Assembly: GCA_964525185.1 (NCBI GenBank) | Contig: CAZGFQ010000054.1 | Coordinates: forward strand, 1 to 12,342 | Length of the DNA stretch: 12,342 nt | Origin: JABHGY01 sp964525185 | GTDB lineage: Bacteria > Fidelibacterota > Marinisomatia > Marinisomatales > UBA1611 | Direction: 5' to 3' | Part shown: in pieces, positions 1 through 6,675 of the stretch | How the letters are laid out: the number at the start of each line of letters is the position of its first letter | Numbering within the stretch: position 1 is the stretch's first letter | Notes under the pieces: model-generated | Databases searched by the model: none | Told to the model about the DNA's origin: nothing | What the model saw: only the letters and a program-made list of their open reading frames with translations | Program-made: the position numbers and the translations under genes

Positions 1-78
1 AAAAAAATCAAAGCATGGATTCCTGACATACGATTCCCCGGATCTCCATTTTATTACTATTCACTAAATCCATCCTGA
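1..78 (+). CDS. Possible 3' end of an upstream gene (partial)
   Basis: The first reading frame is open from the window edge to a TGA at 76-78 and would encode about 25 residues ending in ...FYYYSLNPS. The codons resemble those of the neighbouring genes. The stop lies 20 bases before the ATG of the Wzi-family gene, a spacing typical of an operon. A second frame is also open, to a TAA at 65-67, and an open run of 25 codons is easily met by chance, so the call is weak. No family can be named from so short a tail. Confidence 0.3.
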   Translation, partial: KKIKAWIPDIRFPGSPFYYYSLNPS

Positions 79-98
79 AAAATTACCTAAATTCACAA

Positions 99-1526
99 AT
101 GGCTATAAAGAAGGAAAATAAAAGTGGGCTCTTCAGCTATCATTATAATTTTAGATGTATAATACTAACAATAATTTTGGTTTGGGCACCAATAAATCTA
201 CTTTCTCAAGAAATGCCTAACGAATTTTTCAATTTCCAATCTACTAAAATTTTAAATGACGCTGGAGAAAATAAAGGGTCTTTATCAACGTTTGGTCCAT
301 TACGGAACAAACGTCCGAATGATACATCTGACTCATTAAGGGTAGAATCACGAATTGGAATATGGTCCAATCAAAATGCCACTGCATTATATGGATATGG
401 ACATTTCAGATATAAAAAACATTTTTATGCCTATCTTTATCCTTGGGTTGTGAATAATCCCTCATATTTTCAAAGATATTCAGGAATAGCACGGGATATA
501 GAACGGGGTGGATTTTCATCTGGAGAAACAGATTTGTCGGGAATTGGATTCCAAAATGATTGGCTAATTTTCCAATTAGGAAGAGGGCGACAGAGTTGGG
601 GAGCGGGAGAAAATATCCAATTAGCTTTGGGTGAACAATCAGCTCCCTATGATTATACAATGCTTGGATTAAACTTTGGGCACATTCGCGCACGATATTT
701 CCATGGGTTTTTAGAAACGGTGGATGAATCCATAAACCGGTATATAACAGCACGTAGTGTGGAATGGTCTAATAAATCGTCTATAATAATTGGCATATCA
801 GAAACGGTCATATATTCAGGGAATAATCGCCCAATTGATGTGGGGTATTTCAATCCTATTTCCACTCATTTAGAAATTGAATTAAATGATCGATTAAATG
901 CTTTGGGGACTGGAAGTGCCAATGCTGTGTGGCAATTATCCGTCGATTGGTATCCAATGGAAAATATGAGACTATCCGGAAATCTTTTATATGATGAATT
1001 CGTTTTGGATAAAATTCAGTTTGAGCAGGGGAAAGAAAATGGAATGGCTTATTCTGTAAGGGGAGTGTATTCCTTTAAAAATAATAGACGAATTTCAAAT
1101 GTTTATGTATCAAAAATAAAAGTTGGAACTCCAACATTCCGCCACGGGAGTGGGTATAATAACTTTATTCAACGCCAAAAGCCCTTAGGTTGGATTCATG
1201 GTAGTGATGGTCAAGAATTGAAAATCGGATTACATTATTTTAATCGAAAAAATATGATAGGAATGATAGAAGCAGGCATGCGTTCATCTGGGGATGAAAG
1301 TATAACACAAAGGCCTTATGATCCATATGAAGATTATTTAGCAGGTCCGTTCCCGAGTGGAGAAGTGGAAGAAAATCAATTTATTATGGGAAAGCTTCAA
1401 TGGTGGTGGAAAATGAATCTATCTGTCATAATTCAGATTCAAATGGAAACGTCTAATACGAATGATAACATTACATCATTAACAATGGGTCTTGATATGT
1501 TTTTTCCTAAAGATTTTAAACTATAG
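99..1526 (+). CDS. Capsule assembly Wzi family outer-membrane protein
   Basis: Members of this family are outer-membrane beta-barrels. In E. coli, Wzi is a lectin that holds group 1 capsule on the cell surface. The 475-residue product is close to the usual family size. A basic N-terminus is followed by a hydrophobic segment at about residues 21-35, and signal peptidase I cleavage is likely near Ser36-Gln37. The family signature is clear: GRGRQSWGAGEN at 161-172, then a segment with PYDYTMLGLNFG and a conserved aromatic stretch RYFHGFLE. The rest is alternating short strands rich in Tyr, Trp and Asn, as in a barrel. ATG 99 is the only start that keeps the whole signal peptide. No clear Shine-Dalgarno precedes it. 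The next gene makes nucleotide sugars, which supports a role in surface polysaccharide. Whether the ligand is capsule, exopolysaccharide or O-antigen cannot be told from the sequence. Confidence 0.88.
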   Translation: MAIKKENKSGLFSYHYNFRCIILTIILVWAPINLLSQEMPNEFFNFQSTKILNDAGENKGSLSTFGPLRNKRPNDTSDSLRVESRIGIWSNQNATALYGYGHFRYKKHFYAYLYPWVVNNPSYFQRYSGIARDIERGGFSSGETDLSGIGFQNDWLIFQLGRGRQSWGAGENIQLALGEQSAPYDYTMLGLNFGHIRARYFHGFLETVDESINRYITARSVEWSNKSSIIIGISETVIYSGNNRPIDVGYFNPISTHLEIELNDRLNALGTGSANAVWQLSVDWYPMENMRLSGNLLYDEFVLDKIQFEQGKENGMAYSVRGVYSFKNNRRISNVYVSKIKVGTPTFRHGSGYNNFIQRQKPLGWIHGSDGQELKIGLHYFNRKNMIGMIEAGMRSSGDESITQRPYDPYEDYLAGPFPSGEVEENQFIMGKLQWWWKMNLSVIIQIQMETSNTNDNITSLTMGLDMFFPKDFKL

Positions 1527-1606
1527 TCTCAAAAATGATTGAAAGATTATTCAACATAATATGGCAAAATAGGAATTTTAGAAAATACTTGCATCTTCTA
1601 TTCTTG

Positions 1607-1612
1607 TATAAT
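1607..1612 (+). promoter_or_regulatory. Possible -10 promoter box before the dehydratase gene
   Basis: TATAAT is a perfect bacterial -10 hexamer, preceded directly by TTG. It would start transcription near 1619, about 65 bases before the ATG at 1685. No good -35 box lies at 16-18 bp: the nearest TTGCAT (1589-1594) leaves only a 12-bp spacer. In AT-rich DNA such a hexamer can arise by chance. Confidence 0.3.
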
Positions 1613-1654
1613 GAAATTTAGGCTGTAGTTAATTGAATCGTTTCTTATTAATAG

Positions 1655-1672
1655 TCGTAATAATTATTACGA
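1655..1672. promoter_or_regulatory. Perfect 18-bp palindrome abutting the ribosome binding site
   Basis: TCGTAATAATTATTACGA reads the same on both strands with no spacer. It lies in the leader of the dehydratase gene and its last two bases are the first two of the Shine-Dalgarno GAGGAG (1671-1676). It is a candidate operator for a dimeric regulator, or an RNA stem that could reduce access to the ribosome site. AT-rich sequence favours chance palindromes, but 9 bp per arm with C and G near both ends is long for chance. Confidence 0.4.
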
Positions 1673-1684
1673 GGAGCTTATAGT

Positions 1685-3598
1685 ATGTATCATAATTTTT
1701 ATTCGAAGTATCGCCACAGTATATTGATGTTAATTGATGCTATTCTAATTAGTATTAGTTTTATAGGTGCATTTTGGCTGAGATTTGATTTCGCCATTCC
1801 GCCGGAATATTTTTCTTATTTTTCAACATGGTTACCCGTTACTGTCGGGATACATTTAATTATTTTTAATCTTTCCGGCTTTTATAAAGTAATATGGCGA
1901 TTCACCAGCTTATGGGAATTGATCAATATTGTAAAAGTTGTTTCAACAGGATTTGCAGTTATTATAGTCGGGTTTTGGTTTATGGCCGGATTTGATGGTT
2001 TTCCTCGATCCATATTTTTATTGAATTATTTTTTAGCTGTTTCATTCATTAGTATTAGTCGAATATTTGTTCGAATTTACTTTTCTCATTTTCAAAGCTT
2101 TTCAAAAATCCCTAAGAACAGATCTCAAAAAAGAATTATTTTAATTGGAGCAGGCCGTACAGGAGACAAAATAGCCAGAGAAGTGTTAAATACACGAAAC
2201 TCCCTTTATAAAATTGTTGGGTTTGTTGATGACGACCCCCATAAAAAAGGAGCCATTTTGCATGGGTATAAAGTGTTGGGTCGTGTTGACGAATTAACCC
2301 ATCTTACTTTGGCCTTTGATGAAATATTAATAACGGCTCCAACGGCAACGGGCGACCAAATTAGACAAATTATAAAGGAATGTAAAGCAACGGGGAAAGT
2401 GTTTAAAACGGTTCCTGGTTTAGCCGAACTCATAGATAAAGATGTATCCATCAAAATGATTCGTGATGTATCCTATACGGATTTATTACGTCGCGACGAA
2501 GTTAAATTAGATAAAAATTCCATCGGTAAATTGCTAAAAGGAAAACGTGTTTTAATTACAGGTGCTGGAGGCTCCATTGGTTCAGAACTAGTGAGGCAAT
2601 GTTTAACATTTAACCCTAGTAAATTAATTTGTGTTGATAATTGTGAAGAAAATTTATTTACGATTACGAATGAATCAGAAAAAATCAAAGCGAACACATT
2701 ATTGAAGCCTGTATTGGGAGATGTAAGAGATAAAATTCATTTAGAAAAAATATTCAATGATAATCGTCCGCAAATTGTGTTACATGCGGCAGCGTATAAA
2801 CATGTACCCATTCAAGAATTACATCCTTGGGCAGCGGTTAAAACCAACGTGGGTGGTACGGTTAATATGGTCCAATATTCTGATAAATATAAAGTTGAAA
2901 AATTTGTACTCGTTTCTACAGATAAGGCTGTGAATCCAGTAAATGTAATGGGTGCCACAAAACGATTGGCTGAAAGATGCATACAATCAATCAATAAAAC
3001 GTCGGACACAGAATATTTTGCTGTTCGATTTGGGAATGTAATTGGTAGTTCCGGAAGTGCAATTCCGACTTTCCAAAAACAAATTAATACTGGCGGGCCT
3101 GTTACCATAACACATCCTGAAATGTCGCGATATTTTATGTCCATCCCTGAAGCCTCTCAATTAATTCTTCAGGCAGCCGCTATTGGTGGTGGTGGAAAAA
3201 TATTCTTACTTGAAATGGGTAAACCGATTAAAATAGTACAAATAGCACGAGATTTAATCCGATTATCGGGATTTGAACCTGATCATGATATCCCAATTGT
3301 TTATACAGGATTACGTCCAGGTGAAAAATTGTATGAAGAATTACAAACAACAGAAGAAAATGTGATTCATACTGATCATAAAAAAATTATGATTTTAAAA
3401 GATGGAAATCATGTCATGGAATGGGTTGGAATGGTTGCATCTACGAATGAATTATTGAACATTTCTGAAAAACTTGAAAGTGAAGAAATTCAGCTTCATT
3501 TAAAACAAATGTTACCGGATTATAGTCCGGGGGGTCATTATGCTCCAATTTCTACACATCCACCTGTAGACCCCTTTTCGATTAAAGGTCAAGCGTAA
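1685..3598 (+). CDS. Membrane-bound nucleotide-sugar 4,6-dehydratase (WbpM/PglF/CapD type)
   Basis: This is a polysaccharide biosynthesis enzyme that normally converts UDP-GlcNAc to UDP-4-keto-6-deoxy-GlcNAc, the first step towards QuiNAc, bacillosamine and related sugars of O-antigen, capsule or glycans. The 637 residues show the standard large-form layout. There are four hydrophobic membrane segments within about residues 10-130. A first Rossmann-like domain follows, with GAGRTG at 155-160. The catalytic dehydratase domain starts with TGAGGSIGSE near 292-301. The active-site region reads STDKAVNPVNVMGATK with Ser411, Met422 and Lys426. Met replaces the usual Tyr of the YxxxK motif, the known SMK triad of WbpM-like enzymes. 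The conserved late motifs RFGNVIGSSGS and GLRPGEKLYEEL are also present. A strong Shine-Dalgarno GAGGAG sits 8 bases before ATG 1685. The 158-bp gap to the Wzi-family gene suggests it may have its own promoter. The exact substrate is not determinable here. Confidence 0.93.
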   Translation: MYHNFYSKYRHSILMLIDAILISISFIGAFWLRFDFAIPPEYFSYFSTWLPVTVGIHLIIFNLSGFYKVIWRFTSLWELINIVKVVSTGFAVIIVGFWFMAGFDGFPRSIFLLNYFLAVSFISISRIFVRIYFSHFQSFSKIPKNRSQKRIILIGAGRTGDKIAREVLNTRNSLYKIVGFVDDDPHKKGAILHGYKVLGRVDELTHLTLAFDEILITAPTATGDQIRQIIKECKATGKVFKTVPGLAELIDKDVSIKMIRDVSYTDLLRRDEVKLDKNSIGKLLKGKRVLITGAGGSIGSELVRQCLTFNPSKLICVDNCEENLFTITNESEKIKANTLLKPVLGDVRDKIHLEKIFNDNRPQIVLHAAAYKHVPIQELHPWAAVKTNVGGTVNMVQYSDKYKVEKFVLVSTDKAVNPVNVMGATKRLAERCIQSINKTSDTEYFAVRFGNVIGSSGSAIPTFQKQINTGGPVTITHPEMSRYFMSIPEASQLILQAAAIGGGGKIFLLEMGKPIKIVQIARDLIRLSGFEPDHDIPIVYTGLRPGEKLYEELQTTEENVIHTDHKKIMILKDGNHVMEWVGMVASTNELLNISEKLESEEIQLHLKQMLPDYSPGGHYAPISTHPPVDPFSIKGQA

Positions 3599-3871
3599 CC
3601 TTGTCGAAATATTTGGTATTACAAAATTGGATTTAAATTTGTATAAACCTGTTGCGAAGCGTCGTACTATTCTGGATGATATTACTATTCACCATCCACA
3701 ATTTCTCATTTGAGATGCTTTCTTTCACTCAGTGCGACAAATATTTAATAGTGATCTCTGACTTCTGATTTCGTTCTTTTGTTTCATTTCTTCAATCGGT
3801 CAATTACTATTTATCATTTACCATTAAAACATCTAACTTTGCCGGCAATTTTTAATTAAAAATATAGAGTT
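3599..3871. other. Intergenic region and metK leader (273 bp)
   Basis: No protein gene is visible. The region holds a pyrimidine-rich stretch around 3770-3800 and a few weak hairpins, such as TCTCA/TGAGA near 3705-3716. Two sites fit the Bacteroidota -7 pattern TAnnTTTG: TAAATTTG at 3634-3641, with a TTTG about 18 bases upstream, and TAACTTTG at 3834-3841, which lacks an upstream partner. Two perfect palindromes stand side by side just before metK: TTGCCGGCAA (3839-3848) and ATTTTTAATTAAAAAT (3848-3863). The metK ribosome site is weak, at best TAGAG at 3865-3869. I searched by eye for the cores of the SAM-I, SAM-II and SAM-V riboswitches and saw none. Confidence 0.4.
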
Positions 3872-5044
3872 ATGAGCGAATATTATTTTACTTCAGAATC
3901 AGTGACAGAAGGACATCCCGATAAAGTATGTGATGCTATTTCTGATGCTATTTTAGATACATTATTAGAACAAGATCCCCAATCCCGTGTCGCATGTGAA
4001 ACATTAGCAACAGAAGGTATGGTTGTAGTAGCAGGTGAAATTACTACCGAAGGATTCGTGGATGTGGAACGAGTTGTTAAAGATACATTAAACGAAATTG
4101 GATATAATGATTATACAGCAGGAATGGATCAGAAAAATGTAAAAGTCACATCTGCAATCCAAGAGCAATCTAGAGAAATATCTCAAGGTGTGAGCCAAAC
4201 TTCAGCAGATGAACAAGGGGCTGGAGATCAAGGTCTTATGTTTGGTTATGCATGTACTGAAACACCTGAACTCATGCCATTACCCATCCAAATGGCTCAT
4301 CGTTTAACTGAAAAATTAACGGAAGTACGAAAAGATGGAACTCTCCCTTGGCTTCGTCCAGATGGGAAATCTCAAGTATCTGTGCAATATGTAAATGGCA
4401 AACCAACACGTGTAAGTAAAGTGGTTATTGCTACTCAACATGAAAGTTTGTTAGCCACTCACGGATCAGAAGAATTGGAAAATGCATTTGTAAAGGAAGA
4501 AGTCATTAAACATATCATTTTACCTGTACTAGAAAAATATGATTACCCATACGATGAGGGCTTTATCGTGAATGGTACAGGGCGATTTGTCCATGGAGGT
4601 CCTGCCGCAGACACAGGATTAACGGGTCGAAAAATTATTGTAGATACCTATGGTGGTTATGCGCATCATGGTGGTGGTGCATTTTCTGGAAAAGATCCAT
4701 CCAAGGTGGACCGATCAGCCACTTATATGGCACGCTATATTGCAAAAAATATTGTTGCAGCTGACCTTGCTGATAAATGTGAAGTTCAATTATCCTATGG
4801 GATAGGTGTAGCAGAACCAACATCCGTCTATGTAAAATCGTTTGGTACAAGCAATATGTCCGATGAATCATTAACTGATTTAGTCAAAAAACATTTCCCA
4901 CTAAAACCCGGTGCAATAATCAATCATTTAGAATTAAAATTTCCAAGATATCGTCAAACAGCCGCTTATGGTCACTTTGGACGAGAAAATGAATTATTCA
5001 CGTGGGAAAAAACAGACATGGTGGAAAAACTCAAAACGCTATAA
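3872..5044 (+). CDS. metK: S-adenosylmethionine synthetase
   Basis: This cytoplasmic enzyme makes S-adenosylmethionine from methionine and ATP, releasing phosphate and pyrophosphate. At 390 residues it matches the usual bacterial length of about 380-400. The N-terminal ATP-site motif GHPDKVCDAISDAILD begins at residue 14, with His15 and Asp17 at the expected catalytic and metal-binding places. GAGDQGLMFGYA (near residue 116) and the glycine-rich phosphate loop GGGAFSGKDPSKVDRSA (from about residue 267) are intact, as is the C-terminal segment with RQTAAYGHFGR. The start at 3872 gives the canonical MSEYYFTSESVTEGHPDK beginning. The gene is followed after 104 bp by ahcY, so the two enzymes that make SAM and clear its by-product SAH lie together. 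No truncation or missing key residue is seen. Confidence 0.98.
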   Translation: MSEYYFTSESVTEGHPDKVCDAISDAILDTLLEQDPQSRVACETLATEGMVVVAGEITTEGFVDVERVVKDTLNEIGYNDYTAGMDQKNVKVTSAIQEQSREISQGVSQTSADEQGAGDQGLMFGYACTETPELMPLPIQMAHRLTEKLTEVRKDGTLPWLRPDGKSQVSVQYVNGKPTRVSKVVIATQHESLLATHGSEELENAFVKEEVIKHIILPVLEKYDYPYDEGFIVNGTGRFVHGGPAADTGLTGRKIIVDTYGGYAHHGGGAFSGKDPSKVDRSATYMARYIAKNIVAADLADKCEVQLSYGIGVAEPTSVYVKSFGTSNMSDESLTDLVKKHFPLKPGAIINHLELKFPRYRQTAAYGHFGRENELFTWEKTDMVEKLKTL

Positions 5045-5059
5045 AAATCAATCCAATAT

Positions 5060-5116
5060 GCCAAGGAACGTTGCGGTGAATCTCATTCATCAGGCTTGGC
5101 AATAACAACGACGTTC
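5060..5116 (+). promoter_or_regulatory. SAH riboswitch (S-adenosylhomocysteine-sensing RNA) upstream of ahcY
   Basis: The gap between metK and ahcY contains all elements of the SAH riboswitch in the right order. The outer stem is GCCAAG (5060-5065) with CTTGGC (5095-5100). The pseudoknot 5' strand GAACGT (5066-5071) is followed by TGC (5072-5074). The inner hairpin is GGTGAAT (5075-5081) with ATTCATC (5085-5091), holding one G-U pair and loop CTC. CAGG (5091-5094) stands just before the outer 3' strand. After a 10-base linker, the pseudoknot 3' strand ACGTTC (5111-5116) is followed by A. From memory, the Ralstonia aptamer reads GAGCGCTGC...CAGG...GCGCTCA. Here GAACGTTGC and ACGTTCA differ by paired changes that keep the pseudoknot, as expected for a true homologue. 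Known members are ON switches that raise SAH-hydrolase and methionine-cycle gene expression when SAH accumulates. The position, 16 bases after the metK stop and 32 before the ahcY start, fits this job. Confidence 0.88.
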
Positions 5117-5117
5117 A

Positions 5118-5144
5118 TTTTGATAAACAACGAAATCAGAGAGG
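5118..5144 (+). promoter_or_regulatory. ahcY: ahcY ribosome binding site with possible sequestering hairpin
   Basis: The Shine-Dalgarno AGAGAGG (5138-5144) is 4 bases before ATG 5149 and supports that start. Bases 5118-5124 (TTTTGAT) can pair with 5135-5141 (ATCAGAG) through 5 Watson-Crick and 2 G-U pairs, covering the first part of the Shine-Dalgarno. This stem begins two bases after the riboswitch pseudoknot and could be the part that responds to SAH. The stem is weak and its role is inferred. Confidence 0.4.
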
Positions 5145-5148
5145 AAAA

Positions 5149-6534
5149 ATGAACAATCCAACGATAGAAAACCAAGATTATAAAGTAGCCGACTTACGTT
5201 TAGCCGATTTCGGCAGAAAAGAAATTGAACTCGCAGAAGCTGAAATGCCAGCTCTTATGACGCTTCGAGCTAAATATAAAGATTCCCAACCATTGGCAGG
5301 GGCAAACATTCTTGGATGTATCCATATGACAATTCAAACAGCTGTATTGATGGAAACATTAGTGGATTTAGGTGCAAAAGTAAGATGGTCTTCTTGTAAT
5401 ATATTTTCAACACAAGACCACGCAGCAGCAGCTATGGTAGCAGCAGATATTCCAACATTTGCTTGGAAAGGAGAAACAGAAGAAGAATTCTTTTGGTGTA
5501 TAGAACAAACGATTCTGAAGGATGGACAGCCTTGGAATGCCAATATGGTATTGGATGATGGAGGCGATTTAACCCAAATGTTACACGAAAAATATCCTGA
5601 AATGTTAAATGATATTCATGGTATAAGTGAAGAAACAACAACGGGTGTTCATCGATTATTGGAAATGGTAGAAGAAGGGTCGTTAAAAGTCCCAGCTATT
5701 AATGTAAATGATTCTGTCACAAAATCGAAAAATGATAATAAATATGGATGTCGTCATTCTCTAAATGATGCCATAAAACGGGGAACAGATATATTACTAT
5801 CCGGGAAAAAAGCACTCGTCATTGGATATGGTGATGTAGGAAAAGGATCTGCTCAATCTCTCAGGCAAGAAGGTATGATTGTTAAAATTTCAGAAATTGA
5901 TCCTATTTGCGCCATGCAGGCGTGTATGGATGGATTTGAAGTTGTATCTCCCTATAAAAATGGAATGAATACTGAATCCATTGATGGAATGAATAAACCA
6001 TTACTTTCTTCGACTGATTTAATTGTAACCACAACAGGTAACATTAATGTCTGTGATCGTGCAATGCTTCAAACCCTAAAGTCGGGTGCTGTTGTTTGCA
6101 ATATTGGTCATTTTGATAATGAAATAGATACACAATTTATGCGTGACAATTGGAAATGGGATGAAGTGAAACCACAAGTTCATCGTATTTTTCGCAGCAA
6201 AAATAAAGATGATTATTTAATTCTCTTGTCTGAAGGCAGATTAGTCAATCTTGGGAATGCCACCGGTCATCCTTCACGAATAATGGATGGTTCATTTGCA
6301 AATCAAGTATTAGCACAAATGCATTTATTTGACGCAAAATTTGCTGATTTATCATCTGAAGATAAATTAAACAATATTACAGTAGAAGTACTCCCAAAGA
6401 AATTGGATGAAGAAGTCGCTGCTGGCATGGTTAGTGGATTTGGTGGAGTTATAACACAAATGACCTCCGATCAGGCAAAATATATTAATGTTCCAAAAGA
6501 TGGTCCATATAAACCAGACGAATATCGGTATTAA
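5149..6534 (+). CDS. ahcY: Adenosylhomocysteinase (S-adenosyl-L-homocysteine hydrolase)
   Basis: This NAD-dependent cytoplasmic enzyme splits S-adenosylhomocysteine into adenosine and homocysteine, relieving product inhibition of methyltransferases. The 461 residues match the longer bacterial form; the human enzyme has 432, and the extra length is an insertion in the substrate domain. Visible motifs are WSSCNIFSTQDHAAAAM in the substrate domain, NVNDSVTKSKNDNKYGCRHS leading into the hinge, and the NAD-binding loop GYGDVGKGSA at about 226-235. The C-terminus, GPYKPDEYRY, carries the Lys and Tyr that reach into the NAD site of the partner subunit. A good Shine-Dalgarno sets the start. The gene is preceded by an SAH riboswitch and by metK, so its control by its own substrate is well supported. 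Transcription may come through from metK or from a TATAAA at 5040-5045, which lacks a convincing -35 box. Confidence 0.98.
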   Translation: MNNPTIENQDYKVADLRLADFGRKEIELAEAEMPALMTLRAKYKDSQPLAGANILGCIHMTIQTAVLMETLVDLGAKVRWSSCNIFSTQDHAAAAMVAADIPTFAWKGETEEEFFWCIEQTILKDGQPWNANMVLDDGGDLTQMLHEKYPEMLNDIHGISEETTTGVHRLLEMVEEGSLKVPAINVNDSVTKSKNDNKYGCRHSLNDAIKRGTDILLSGKKALVIGYGDVGKGSAQSLRQEGMIVKISEIDPICAMQACMDGFEVVSPYKNGMNTESIDGMNKPLLSSTDLIVTTTGNINVCDRAMLQTLKSGAVVCNIGHFDNEIDTQFMRDNWKWDEVKPQVHRIFRSKNKDDYLILLSEGRLVNLGNATGHPSRIMDGSFANQVLAQMHLFDAKFADLSSEDKLNNITVEVLPKKLDEEVAAGMVSGFGGVITQMTSDQAKYINVPKDGPYKPDEYRY

Positions 6535-6675
6535 ACAAAATAAATGTCATTAAAACACCAAATTTGGATGTAAATCTACAATTTGAGTTAAAATGGCCAT
6601 TAAGATTTTCTTGTGGCATGATTATAAAAAAGAGACCAAATTCCAGAGCGGAAGTCCTAAGGTAAACAAATATTT

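Noticed and set aside
10..50. Copy of the right-edge repeat at the left edge
   Set aside because: Both contain a TGGATTCC-like string, but the rest does not match and the left segment may be coding.
1589..1612. Full sigma-70 promoter TTGCAT...TATAAT before the dehydratase
   Set aside because: The spacer is only 12 bp, too short for a standard promoter; only the -10 box is kept, with low confidence.
3599..3871. SAM riboswitch upstream of metK
   Set aside because: The gap is long enough, but no kink-turn and multi-stem SAM-I core, nor the SAM-II or SAM-V pseudoknot motifs, can be seen by eye. Only a covariance-model search could exclude it fully.
6559..6585. Terminator after ahcY
   Set aside because: CAAATT/AATTTG can pair with a small inner GAT/ATC stem, but the stem is weak and no U run follows.
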